This document shows positions 27,014 to 36,080 of a stretch of DNA of 64,000 nucleotides, one piece after another. The stretch's first letter is position 1, and each line of letters begins with the position of its first letter. The DNA is from Pandoraea aquatica (GTDB lineage: Bacteria > Pseudomonadota > Gammaproteobacteria > Burkholderiales > Burkholderiaceae). The notes beneath the pieces were generated by a model. That model saw nothing but the letters and a program-made list of their open reading frames with translations. It was not told where the DNA came from and ran no database searches. Both the position numbers and the translations under genes were made by a program. The stretch covers positions 1-64,000 of the forward strand of contig NZ_CABPSN010000007.1 of NCBI RefSeq assembly GCF_902459565.1, given 5' to 3'.

Positions 27014-28651
27014 ATGACGCACTTCAACTGGCAAAACCCGTACCCGACGCCGCGCCTGCCGGTGTTCGCCCGCAACATCGTGTCGACGTCGCACCCGCTC
27101 GCCGCGCAAGCCGGCCTGCGCATTCTCTGGCAAGGCGGCAATGCCGTCGACGCAGCGATTGCCGCTGCCGCGTGCATGACCATCGTCGAGCCCGTCTCCA
27201 ATGGTCTGGGCGGGGATTGCTTCGCGCTGGTATGGGACGGCAAGCAGGTGCATGGCCTGAACGCCTCCGGCACCGCGCCCGGCGCATGGAATGTCGACTA
27301 CTTCCGTAAGAAGTACGGCGAAGAGAAGGGCCTCGCCAAGCAGCCGATTCGCGGCGTCGACTCCGTCAGTATTCCCGGCGTGATCGCCGGTTGGGAAGCG
27401 CTCCACGCGAAGTTCGGAAAGCTGCCGTTCGCCGACCTGATGGCCCCGGCCATCGAGATCGCCGAGCGCGGTCACGCGGTCGCCAACATAGTGGCACGCA
27501 AGTGGGCCGCGGCGGTGCCCGAACTCAAGAACCAGCCGGGCTACGCGCAGACGTTCATGCCGAACGGCCGTGCGCCGACCACCAGCGAGATGATGCGTAT
27601 GCCGGGCCACGCCCGCACGCTGCGTCTGCTGGCGAAGGAAGGCCCGCGCGCGTACTACGAAGGCGAGATCGCCGAGCGCATCGTGGCCTGGAGCACCGAG
27701 CATGGTGGCGCGATGACGACCGACGATCTGCGCAACTATCGCGCCGATTGGGTCAAGCCCATCGAGAAGGACTATCGCGGCTACACCGTGCATGAAATCC
27801 CGCCGAATGGGCAGGGCATTGCGGCACTGATCGCGCTGGGCATTCTGGACAAGTTCGACGTCTCCAGCCTTGCGGTGGATCGCGTGCATTCGCAGCATTT
27901 GCAGATCGAAGCGATGAAGCTGGCCTTCGCCGATCTTTACAAGTACGTGGGCGATCCGCGCTCCATGGAAGTCACGCCGGAGCAGATGCTCGACGACGCT
28001 TACCTGACCGAGCGCGCGAAGCTCATCGATCCGGACAAGGCGACGCACTTCGACTTCGGCATGCCGAAGTCCGGCGGAACCATTTACCTGACCGCTGCCG
28101 ACGAGCAGGGCATGATGGTCAGCTTCATCCAGTCGAACTACATGGGCTTCGGCTCGGGCGTTGTGGTGCCGGACTACGGCATCGCGCTGCAAAACCGTGG
28201 CTGCGGCTTCTCGATGGACCCGAAGTCGGCCAACGTGGTCGAGGGCGGCAAGCGTCCGTTCCACACCATCATTCCGGCGTTCCTCACGCAGAAGGTCAAC
28301 GGTCAGCACGAAGCCGTGATGAGCTTCGGCGTGATGGGCGGCGACATGCAGCCGCAAGGCCATCTGCAATCGGTGGTGCGCATGCTCGACTACGGTCAGC
28401 AACCGCAGGCGGCATGCGACGCGCCGCGCTGGAAGGTCAATCGCGATTTCACCGTCGACATCGAGTCGACGATGGATCGCGAGACGGTGGCAGGGCTCGT
28501 CGCGCTGGGCCACAAGCTCAAGTCCATCGATGACCCGTACATGGACTTCGGCTCCGGTCAGTACATCTGGCGTCTGGATCGCAACGATCCGGAGCGCGGC
28601 TACGTGGCCGCGAGCGACAGCCGTCGCGACGGCCTCGCTGCGGGCTATTGA
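27014..28651 (+). CDS. Gamma-glutamyltransferase family protein, cytoplasmic
   Basis: This 545-residue Ntn-hydrolase is the second gamma-glutamyltransferase-like protein in the window. The probable nucleophile is Thr356 in SGGTIYLTAADEQGMMVSFI, with the preceding long subunit and an IIPAFL-type loop. There is no signal peptide, so it should stay in the cytoplasm, unlike ggt at 8963. It closes the ABC operon, 78 bases after the second permease, so it probably processes the imported gamma-glutamyl substrate. Related proteins include cephalosporin acylase-like enzymes of unknown substrate, so glutathione cleavage is not certain. Confidence 0.88.
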   Translation: MTHFNWQNPYPTPRLPVFARNIVSTSHPLAAQAGLRILWQGGNAVDAAIAAAACMTIVEPVSNGLGGDCFALVWDGKQVHGLNASGTAPGAWNVDYFRKKYGEEKGLAKQPIRGVDSVSIPGVIAGWEALHAKFGKLPFADLMAPAIEIAERGHAVANIVARKWAAAVPELKNQPGYAQTFMPNGRAPTTSEMMRMPGHARTLRLLAKEGPRAYYEGEIAERIVAWSTEHGGAMTTDDLRNYRADWVKPIEKDYRGYTVHEIPPNGQGIAALIALGILDKFDVSSLAVDRVHSQHLQIEAMKLAFADLYKYVGDPRSMEVTPEQMLDDAYLTERAKLIDPDKATHFDFGMPKSGGTIYLTAADEQGMMVSFIQSNYMGFGSGVVVPDYGIALQNRGCGFSMDPKSANVVEGGKRPFHTIIPAFLTQKVNGQHEAVMSFGVMGGDMQPQGHLQSVVRMLDYGQQPQAACDAPRWKVNRDFTVDIESTMDRETVAGLVALGHKLKSIDDPYMDFGSGQYIWRLDRNDPERGYVAASDSRRDGLAAGY

Positions 28652-28672
28652 GGCTGCTGAGTCCGTTCCTTG

Positions 28673-30040
28673 TCAGACAGCGTCGCTCGCAGTGCGGGCG
28701 ACGCGGCGGGCTTCAAGCTTTGCTTCACGTTGCACGACAGCGCTGATCGTGAAGGCCGCCACACCGGCGATGGTCACCGGCACGGCGGCCATCATGAACA
28801 GGTGCTGCGGGTCCCAGTGCAGGGCCAGCAGCACACCGCCGACCATCGGCCCGACGATGGAGCCGATACGCCCGATCCCCAAAGCCCAGCCTACACCCGT
28901 GCCGCGAATCGCCGTGGGATAGGTGCGTGCGGCCAGTGCGTTCGCGCCGATCTGTCCACCGACGACGCAGAACCCCGCCCCGAAGATCGTCGCTGCGAGC
29001 ACTGAGACCGATGTGCCCGCCAATCCGACCAGCACGACGCACACCGCTGCGCCGAGATACACCACGCCGAGCGCCTTGAAAGGCGGTACGCGGTCGAATA
29101 CGCGTCCGAGCGTGAGTGTGCCGAGCGTGCCGCCGATTTGCAGCATGGAGGTGATGATCGCCGCCGTATCGAGGGCGATACCCGCATCGTGAATCACCGT
29201 CGGCAGCCAGCTCGACAGGAAATACAGATCCATCAGACTCATGAAGAAGATCACCCACAGCAACACGGTGATCCGCCCGCGCTTGTCCGCGAAGAGGGCG
29301 GACACGCTGGCGTGCCCCTTGGCGTGCACGTCGACGCCGCTGTCGATGCGCGCGTCTTCCGGCAGATCGGGGGCGAGTTTTCGCAGGACGGCAAGCAGCC
29401 GCGCCGGATGCTTTGCGTGCACGATGAGAAAGCGGGGCGATTCGGGCAGATGCCGCCAGGCGAGCAATGCGGCGGCGAGCGGCAGCAAACCGCCCACGAT
29501 GAATACGGACGGCCAGCCGTAATCGCGAATCAGGCCCGCTGCAGCGAGCCCGCCGAGCGCCGCGCCCAGCGAGAACCCGCAGAACATCACCATGATGGCC
29601 GTGGAGCGCACGCGCGCGGGCGCGAACTCACCGGTCAGGGCAATGGCGTTGGGCATCACGCAGCCCAGCCCGATGCCGGTGAGCAGGCGCAGCACCAGCA
29701 GCGATGTAACGGACGACGCGAACGCCGTCGCGAGCGACATCGCCCCGAAGATCAGCATGCCCGCGATCAGCACCGGGCGTCGCCCCACGCGATCGGAGAC
29801 CGGTCCGCCGATGAGCGCGCCGAGCGTGAGACCGACGAGACTGGCCGAGAACACGGGACTGAGCGCCGAGCGATCGATGCCTAGCGCATGCACGATGGCC
29901 GGGGCCACATAGCCGATCGCCTGCGTGTCGAAACCGTCGAGAAAAACGATCAGCCCGCAGAGCGCTGTGACGAATATCTGATAGCGCCCGAAGGGCCGCT
30001 CGTCGATGAGCGCACGCAGATCGATGCTGGGTTGGGGCAT
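28673..30040 (-). CDS. MFS transporter, aromatic acid:H+ symporter (AAHS) family
   Basis: This 455-residue carrier has about 12 helices. The AAHS hallmark DGFDTQAIGYVAPAI in the first helix (Asp35, Asp38) and SDRVGRRPVL after helix 2 point to import of an aromatic acid such as hydroxybenzoate, gentisate or vanillate. The ATG at 30040 follows GGAGACAG; the frame continues upstream without coding character. It lies about 100 bases downstream of the PhzS-like monooxygenase on the same strand, so both are probably one operon. The 3' end is convergent with the gamma-glutamyltransferase gene. Confidence 0.88.
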   Translation of the reverse strand: MPQPSIDLRALIDERPFGRYQIFVTALCGLIVFLDGFDTQAIGYVAPAIVHALGIDRSALSPVFSASLVGLTLGALIGGPVSDRVGRRPVLIAGMLIFGAMSLATAFASSVTSLLVLRLLTGIGLGCVMPNAIALTGEFAPARVRSTAIMVMFCGFSLGAALGGLAAAGLIRDYGWPSVFIVGGLLPLAAALLAWRHLPESPRFLIVHAKHPARLLAVLRKLAPDLPEDARIDSGVDVHAKGHASVSALFADKRGRITVLLWVIFFMSLMDLYFLSSWLPTVIHDAGIALDTAAIITSMLQIGGTLGTLTLGRVFDRVPPFKALGVVYLGAAVCVVLVGLAGTSVSVLAATIFGAGFCVVGGQIGANALAARTYPTAIRGTGVGWALGIGRIGSIVGPMVGGVLLALHWDPQHLFMMAAVPVTIAGVAAFTISAVVQREAKLEARRVARTASDAV

Positions 30041-30146
30041 GACACTGTCTCCATGATCGGCCTCGTTCGCGAGGCTCTGTCGAATAGGCAAAAGCGTGCG
30101 CACCCGGGGGCGCGCACGCGTCATTGGCAGTCGCCTGCCAAGCGAA

Positions 30147-31415
30147 TCAACGTCCGGTCTGCGCCGCTTGCCCAGCGTTGAGCGCTTCGCGGTTCAGGCC
30201 CGCGACGTTCTTGTAGCGATTCGAAATCTCCGCGAGATCGGCGGCGCTGATCACATCGTCGATATGCGTGAAGGGCTTGTCGCCGCTCAGTTCGTGCACG
30301 GTTTGCAGGATCGCGTCCGGCGGCGCTTTTCGGTTCATCAGCACGACGTCGGCGGTCGCCTTGCCGCGAATGCGCTCGTAGGCGTCGAGCGCCGTGGGCG
30401 TCAGACCATGCTCGCGCAATTGTGCGGCCAGACACGGCGCGTCGAGAATCGCCTGACCCGCGCCATTCGAGCCGCGCGGCACCATCGGATGCGCGGCGTC
30501 GCCCAGCAGCGTGACACGCCCGAAGCTCCAACGCGGCAACGGATCCTGATCGACCATCGGGTATTCGAGAATCGTCTCGGTCGCCTCGATCATGCCCGCC
30601 ACATCGAGCCAGTCGAAGTGCCAGTCGGCGAACGCGGGGAAGAAATCTTCCAGACGTCCCACACCGTTCCAGTCGCGACGCGCCGGACGTGGCGCTTCGA
30701 TCTCCGCCACCCAGTTCACCAACTGATTGCCGTGGCCGTCGACGTTGTTACGAATCGGGTAGATCACCATCTTGCCCACCGACAGCCAGCCCGCGCGCAC
30801 CATCGATGCGCCGCTCAGGAACGGCGGTAGCACGACGCTGCCACGCCACATGTTCACGCCCGAGTATCGCGGCGCACCTTCGGCCGGATAAAACTGCTTG
30901 CGTACCACCGAGTGAATGCCGTCTGCGGCGATCAGCAGACGTGCCTTGACCGGCGGCAGGGTGTCGCCCTCCGGCGACTCGAACGAGATCGTGACCTCGT
31001 CGTCGTCCTGGAGAAAGCCGGTGCAGCGATGCCCCACGACGACCGCGTCTTCTCCAAGGCGCTCACGCACAGCGGCGAGCAACACGCCCTGAAGGTCGCC
31101 CCGATGAATCGAGAACTGCGGCCACGCGTAACCGGCATGTTCTCCGGCCGGTTCGCTGTAGACGAACTGGCCGAAGCGATTGAAGAACGCCGACTCGCGC
31201 GTCGTCACGGCAACCTCGCGCAACGCGGGCGTCAGGCCTAGCCCGTCGAGCACGCGCGCGGCGTGCGGCAGGATGTTCACGCCAACGCCCAGCGGACGAA
31301 TGTCGGGGACGGCCTCAAATACGCGGCAGGCGATACCGGCTTCATGCAGGTTGAGCGCGAGCGTCAAACCGCCGATACCTGCGCCGACGATGGCGACGTC
31401 GATCGATGGGGGCAT
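30147..31415 (-). CDS. PhzS-like FAD-dependent aromatic monooxygenase
   Basis: This 422-residue class A flavoprotein hydroxylase has GAGIGG at 11-16 (FAD ADP loop) and the second FAD motif GDAAHP near residue 303. Several stretches recall Pseudomonas PhzS (from memory): PQFSIHRGDLQGVLLAAVRE, NMWRG, the LVNWV element, DWNGVGRLEDFFPAFADW and EYPMVDQDPLPRWSFGRVT. PhzS hydroxylates a phenazine carboxylate. No phenazine genes are in this window and an aromatic acid carrier follows, so another aromatic acid is the likelier substrate. The ATG at 31415 follows CAGGAGA. It is divergent from a LysR gene, its likely activator. Confidence 0.82.
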   Translation of the reverse strand: MPPSIDVAIVGAGIGGLTLALNLHEAGIACRVFEAVPDIRPLGVGVNILPHAARVLDGLGLTPALREVAVTTRESAFFNRFGQFVYSEPAGEHAGYAWPQFSIHRGDLQGVLLAAVRERLGEDAVVVGHRCTGFLQDDDEVTISFESPEGDTLPPVKARLLIAADGIHSVVRKQFYPAEGAPRYSGVNMWRGSVVLPPFLSGASMVRAGWLSVGKMVIYPIRNNVDGHGNQLVNWVAEIEAPRPARRDWNGVGRLEDFFPAFADWHFDWLDVAGMIEATETILEYPMVDQDPLPRWSFGRVTLLGDAAHPMVPRGSNGAGQAILDAPCLAAQLREHGLTPTALDAYERIRGKATADVVLMNRKAPPDAILQTVHELSGDKPFTHIDDVISAADLAEISNRYKNVAGLNREALNAGQAAQTGR

Positions 31416-31503
31416 GGGAAAGTCTCCTGAGCGCCAGTGCGCCGATGGTTCTGGAATGGTCACCATTAAAGCGCGTCGTCAGTCATTAGGGAATTTTGAC
31501 TAT

Positions 31504-31519
31504 CATATGAATTAATATG
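31504..31519. promoter_or_regulatory. Inverted repeat between LysR and monooxygenase genes
   Basis: CATAT-GAATTA-ATATG sits in the 122-base divergent spacer, within an AT-rich stretch 19-34 bases before the LysR start. Its shape fits a LysR-type site. Short arms make this tentative. Confidence 0.35.
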
Positions 31520-31537
31520 GATTGGTTATGAATTGAC

Positions 31538-32479
31538 ATGAACATCTCACTGCGCCAACTCAAAGCGTTCGTCCTCGTGGCCACGCTGGGTAATTTCACG
31601 CGCGCGGCGGAGCGGCTGCACATCACACAGGCGGGTTTGTCGGTGATGATGCGCGAGATCGAAACGCAACTCGGCAGCCGTCTGTTCGACCGCACGACCC
31701 GCAGCGTGACGCTGACCGACGCCGGTCATGCGTTGCTCCCGGTCGCGAGCGCAGCCGTCAGCCAACTCGATACCGTCGCGGGACAGATCGCGACGTTCGG
31801 ACAGATGTCGCGCAAGACGCTGCGCATTGCGGCTACGCCCCTCGTGTCGTCGCATCTGATGCCCGAGTGGTTCGGCACGTTTCAACGGGCGAACCCCGAT
31901 GTAGACCTGCGGCTGCATGAAACCGAACTCGCGCAGGTGCAAACACTCGTGGAGCAGGGCGAGGCGGACATGGGGTTCGGTTTTTTCACCAAGGCATCGC
32001 ACGGCATCGAGCGAACGCTGCTGCAATCGTTTCGTCTGATGCGCGTGACGGCGGCGAAGCGGACCGCCCGCAAAACGGGAAACCCCAAAGCGGAGGCGGG
32101 CGATGCATCGTGGCACGCCCTGCGGGACGAAACGCTGATCGGTCTGCCGCCGGACAACCCGATTCAGCAACTGGTCGAGACGCATCTTGCGCGTATCGAC
32201 CGGGCGGACGAGCCACGCGCGGTGTTTCGCCGCTTCGAGACGCTGATCGGCATGGCCGAAGCCGACATCGGTACCGCGATCATGCCGACGTTCGCCTTGC
32301 AGGCGTGTCGTCATCGCGCCGTCCGTTGGGAGGTACTCACTGACCCCGAAGTCACACTGGGTTTCCATCGCATCGTGAAGCGCGGGCGCGCGAAGCCCGA
32401 GCTATGGCGTCAATTCACCGAGCTGGCCGTCGAGTCGATGCAACGCATCGATGCCGTGGCGGACGAGCGCAGAAGTTAG
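31538..32479 (+). CDS. LysR-family regulator of the monooxygenase/carrier pair
   Basis: This 313-residue protein has a LysR winged helix (1-60; NFTRAAERLHITQAGLSVMM and GSRLFDRTTRSVTLT) and a C-terminal effector domain. It is divergent from the PhzS-like monooxygenase and AAHS carrier, the classic LysR arrangement, so it probably activates them in response to an aromatic acid. It does not match PcaQ or other named regulators closely enough to assign a symbol. Confidence 0.88.
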   Translation: MNISLRQLKAFVLVATLGNFTRAAERLHITQAGLSVMMREIETQLGSRLFDRTTRSVTLTDAGHALLPVASAAVSQLDTVAGQIATFGQMSRKTLRIAATPLVSSHLMPEWFGTFQRANPDVDLRLHETELAQVQTLVEQGEADMGFGFFTKASHGIERTLLQSFRLMRVTAAKRTARKTGNPKAEAGDASWHALRDETLIGLPPDNPIQQLVETHLARIDRADEPRAVFRRFETLIGMAEADIGTAIMPTFALQACRHRAVRWEVLTDPEVTLGFHRIVKRGRAKPELWRQFTELAVESMQRIDAVADERRS

Positions 32480-32767
32480 TGCTGACTGGGTATCCGCCGA
32501 GGTGCGAGGGATGGGGGACGTTGTGAGGACCGAAATCTCGATGGTCGAGGGATACCGATCCTGTCAGTACGCACTCACTCATCTCGGATTCCTACACGGC
32601 ACTACGGCATCGAGGTAACGTGAAGCTTCTGTTGATTCATCGAATCGTCACAGTTCACCCGCAATAATCACGGCGCACGAGGAATCTACAAACTAATTCG
32701 GCGGCCGATCTACTGCGTCAAATCACGCGTGGCACCGGGCGCCGGTGCGACCCGGGGAAATGACGCA

Positions 32768-35224
32768 ATGACCATCCGTCATCGAATAACGCTATTGGTG
32801 ATCCTGACGTTTGTCGCGCTCTCGATCATTGGTGGCTACGCGGTCTATCAGACACGCGCCAGCGCTCACAAAGTACGTCAGGTAACGGAAGGCGTGGTGC
32901 CCAGCGCGCTCGCTTCTGCCGATCTCGTCTCGCAAGTCAAGGCGGTGCAGATCGCCACGATGACGCTGGTCTATGCGCCCGACGAGACCGTCGTCGAACA
33001 GGCGCTCGACAATCTCAAGAAGTTGCGCGGGGACATCGACCAGTCGCTCGCCCGTCAGGCCGAAGGCGCTGCAAGCGACGCGCAGAAGGGGCTGGTGACG
33101 CAGGCCCGCGAGAGCGTCGACAACTACTTCAACGCCATCAACGACACCGCAAAGCTCAAGCAGGCGGGCAAGACCGAGATGGCGCAGGCGTTCCTCTTCG
33201 CGATGGTCGCGCAGTACCGCGACGAACTCGAAGGCGTGGTCAACACGCTGCGCGTCGAGAAGAACCGCCAGAAAGACTCGGCCATCGCCACCCTCAACGA
33301 CACGCTCTCGACCACCACGACCGCCATCGGCATCGTGACGGGGCTGGCCATTGTGCTGCTCACGGCCATCGGCGCGCTGCTGTATCGCCAGATCACGCGT
33401 CCGCTCTCGCGCATGCAGGCCATGATGAGCGAGATCGCGAACAGCCAGGACTTCACCCGTCGCGTGCCGGTGGGCCGCATGGATGAAATCGGGCACTCCA
33501 TCGTCGCGTTCAACGGGATGATCGAGAAGATTCAGGAGCGCTCCGCGCAACTCAAGCAGAAGACGGCCGACATTCAGGCGATGTTGCAGAACATGCAGCA
33601 GGGCATTCTGACGGTCGTCGATGGCTCGAAGGTGCACGGCGAGTACTCGGCTTACCTCGAAGCGATCTTCGAGACGCAGGACATCGCCGGTCGCGGTGTC
33701 ATGGATCTGGTGTTCACCGACAGCGATCTGGGCGCCGACGCCGTCTCGCAAGTCGAAGCGGCCATCGACGCCTGTATCGGTCAGGACGCCATCAACTTCG
33801 CGTTCAACGAACACCTGCTGGTCGGAGAGATCGGCAAGCGCATGCCGGACGGCCGGATCAAGCAGCTCGATCTGACGTGGTCGGCAATCACGGATGAGAC
33901 CGACACGATTCTGCGCCTCATGCTGTGTGTGCGTGACGTGACCGAGCTGCGCGAACTCGCGGCCGAAGCGAACGAGCAGAAGCAGCGCCTGGAAATGATC
34001 GGCGAGATTCTGGCGGTGAGCCAGGAGAAGTTCCATCACTTCATCGAAAGCTCGACGGGCTTCATTCGCGAGAACGAGCGCATCATCCGCAAGCATTCGC
34101 AAGCTGACAGTGCGGCGATTGCCGAGCTGTTCCGCAACATGCACACGATCAAGGGCAATGCGCGCACGTACAACCTGCAATATCTGACGAACGTCGTGCA
34201 CGAGACCGAGCAGCGCTATCACGATCTGCGTGCGCCGGACGAAGCGCGTCTGTGGGACCAGGACGGCCTGATGCGCGAACTCGAACGCGTGCGCGACGCC
34301 GTCGACACGTATGCCCACATCAACGAGATGAGCCTCGGTCGCAAGGGGCCGGGCCGCACCGCCGACGAGCAGTCGATGGTGGTGGACCGCGCGCACATCC
34401 GCGCCAGCCTGCGCATGCTCGAAGCGGCCGATCCGAACGATCCGCATCAACTGGTCGCCATGCGCGATGCTGTGCACCAGACGCTGCGTCTGCTGGGCAC
34501 CGAAGGCGTGGGCGAAGCGCTGGGTGGTGTGCTCGACTCGCTGCCGTCGCTGGCGGGCGAACTCGGCAAGCCCGCACCTGCCGTGCGCATCGACGACAAC
34601 GGCTACCGCCTGCGTGCCCCGGCCGTGCGCATTCTGCGCGACGTCTTCATGCACCTGCTGCGCAACTCGATGGACCACGGTCTGGAAGGCGCGGACGAGC
34701 GTCGCGCGAAGGGCAAGCCGGCCGCGGGCACCATCGATATCGAAGTGGGTCTTGACCACAACATGCTGCAAGTCACGCTCACCGACGACGGTCGCGGCCT
34801 GGCGCTGCATCGCATCCGCAGCATCGCCGTTCAGCGCGGCTGGATCACTGCCGAGACGTATGTGACCGACGAGCAGATCGCACAGTTCATCTTCCGCCCG
34901 GGCTTCTCGACCGCGTCGAGCGTCACGGAAGTGTCGGGACGGGGTGTCGGCATGGACGCCGTGCAGGACTTCGTGCGCCGCGAACACGGCCGCATCGAAC
35001 TGCGCTTCACGGACGAACGCAAGGGTGCGGAATTCCGTCAGTTCCAGACGGTCGTGTGCCTGCCCGACAACCTCGTGGTCGACGGCTTCGATCTGAACAG
35101 CGTGGCGGCCGATGCGGTCGACCTGCCTGCGCTGGAAGACGGTGCGACGCAAGTGGGGTCGAACGGCCTGACGGCGGCACAGGACAAGTCGCGCGACGAT
35201 CTGTCGCAAACCGGCAAGGTCTGA
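32768..35224 (+). CDS. Membrane sensor kinase with MCP-like sensor, HAMP, PAS-like, Hpt and CheA-type ATPase regions
   Basis: This 818-residue protein looks like a receptor and CheA merged in one chain. TM1 is at about 8-28, followed by a helical periplasmic region as in four-helix-bundle chemoreceptors (30-183). TM2 is at 184-206 and a HAMP region at 207-259. A PAS-like domain (about 271-400) leads through a short coiled coil to an Hpt region, whose likely phosphorylated residue is His459 in MHTIKGNAR. The ATPase has a CheA-type N box (LLRNSMDHGLE, Asn633), G1 DDGRG (near 674) and G2 SGRGVGMDAV. No CheW-like domain is recognisable at the C-terminus. It begins a five-gene cluster with a mini-MCP, two CheX-like proteins and CheY. 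The ATG at 32768 is inferred from the signal-anchor; no strong ribosome site is seen. Confidence 0.85.
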   Translation: MTIRHRITLLVILTFVALSIIGGYAVYQTRASAHKVRQVTEGVVPSALASADLVSQVKAVQIATMTLVYAPDETVVEQALDNLKKLRGDIDQSLARQAEGAASDAQKGLVTQARESVDNYFNAINDTAKLKQAGKTEMAQAFLFAMVAQYRDELEGVVNTLRVEKNRQKDSAIATLNDTLSTTTTAIGIVTGLAIVLLTAIGALLYRQITRPLSRMQAMMSEIANSQDFTRRVPVGRMDEIGHSIVAFNGMIEKIQERSAQLKQKTADIQAMLQNMQQGILTVVDGSKVHGEYSAYLEAIFETQDIAGRGVMDLVFTDSDLGADAVSQVEAAIDACIGQDAINFAFNEHLLVGEIGKRMPDGRIKQLDLTWSAITDETDTILRLMLCVRDVTELRELAAEANEQKQRLEMIGEILAVSQEKFHHFIESSTGFIRENERIIRKHSQADSAAIAELFRNMHTIKGNARTYNLQYLTNVVHETEQRYHDLRAPDEARLWDQDGLMRELERVRDAVDTYAHINEMSLGRKGPGRTADEQSMVVDRAHIRASLRMLEAADPNDPHQLVAMRDAVHQTLRLLGTEGVGEALGGVLDSLPSLAGELGKPAPAVRIDDNGYRLRAPAVRILRDVFMHLLRNSMDHGLEGADERRAKGKPAAGTIDIEVGLDHNMLQVTLTDDGRGLALHRIRSIAVQRGWITAETYVTDEQIAQFIFRPGFSTASSVTEVSGRGVGMDAVQDFVRREHGRIELRFTDERKGAEFRQFQTVVCLPDNLVVDGFDLNSVAADAVDLPALEDGATQVGSNGLTAAQDKSRDDLSQTGKV

Positions 35225-35328
35225 GGCGAGGACAAAAGCGTCGGGCTTCCGGCGTTAGGACGATCGGCGAGGCGGCGCAGACCTGATGGGTTTGCGGCCG
35301 CCGCGCCGCTTTCGGAGATGGATCGGGT

Positions 35329-36057
35329 ATGGAAGCAGTTCAATGGCTGTTGGCGGGTGCGGCGGCGGGCCTCGTCGGTGCCGGTGTCGCGGGTTTCGTC
35401 GTACATCGGTGGCGCATGGCGCAGGCCACGGCGCATTGGCGCGCGCTGACTAAAACGCACGACGAAGCGCTGGAACAGGCGCTTGAGCGCGAGCGTGTCG
35501 CCGTCGCAGGCAAGGACGAACTCATGCAGTCGCATGACGATGCTATCGCCGCATTGCAGGCGCGTCTGACGCAGGCCGAGCAGGACTTGCAGGCTGCACA
35601 GAAGTCGGAAGCGTCGGTGCTCGAAGACAAGGCGATGTGGCAGGGCGAGGCGCAGCGCATCGCGGGTGAAGCCGCGCGTTTGCGCGGTCTGGCGGCCACG
35701 TTCGAGCGCTGGCACGAACAGATGATCTCGCTGATGACGCAGAACCAGGACATGCACGCGAAGAACCACGAACTCGCGTCGATCGTGCGCCATGTGCTGA
35801 TCGTGTCGCTCAACGCGTCCATCGAAGCGGCGCGTGCGGGCACGGCGGGTCGCGGCTTCGGCATCGTAGCGAGCGAAGTGCGCGCACTGGCAACGCGCTC
35901 GGAAGAACTTTCGAAGAGCTACCGCGACAGCCTGCATCGCAACGACGTCACGACCACGGCAACGTTCCAGGACATTCAGGCCGGCGGCAAGATGATTGCG
36001 GCGTCGCTCTCCAGCGTCGAGGCGCTGGCGCAGCAGTTGCATTCCCGTCTCCACTAA
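35329..36057 (+). CDS. Mini methyl-accepting chemotaxis-like protein
   Basis: This 242-residue protein has one N-terminal membrane helix (about 5-24), a coiled coil (about 40-120), and the conserved chemoreceptor signalling tip VSLNASIEAARAG followed by GRGFGIVASEVRALATRSEE. There is no periplasmic sensing domain, no HAMP, and the cytoplasmic hairpin is shorter than in normal receptors. I saw no clear methylation helices. It may act as an adaptor or scaffold for the preceding kinase rather than as a receptor. About 100 bases separate it from the kinase gene. Confidence 0.8.
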   Translation: MEAVQWLLAGAAAGLVGAGVAGFVVHRWRMAQATAHWRALTKTHDEALEQALERERVAVAGKDELMQSHDDAIAALQARLTQAEQDLQAAQKSEASVLEDKAMWQGEAQRIAGEAARLRGLAATFERWHEQMISLMTQNQDMHAKNHELASIVRHVLIVSLNASIEAARAGTAGRGFGIVASEVRALATRSEELSKSYRDSLHRNDVTTTATFQDIQAGGKMIAASLSSVEALAQQLHSRLH

Positions 36058-36080
36058 GCACTCAGCAGGCAGGTTTCGTT

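Noticed and set aside
32675-32715. Flagellar sigma-28 promoter before the kinase gene (GCCGAT at 32704)
   Set aside because: The -10-like GCCGAT has no TAAA-type -35 at the right distance, so flagellar control is not supported.
32792-35209. Very long open frame antisense to the receptor-CheA kinase gene
   Set aside because: High GC at third positions keeps the opposite strand open. Its product is Arg/His/Gln/Val-rich with no domain, while the plus strand encodes clear Hpt and ATPase motifs.
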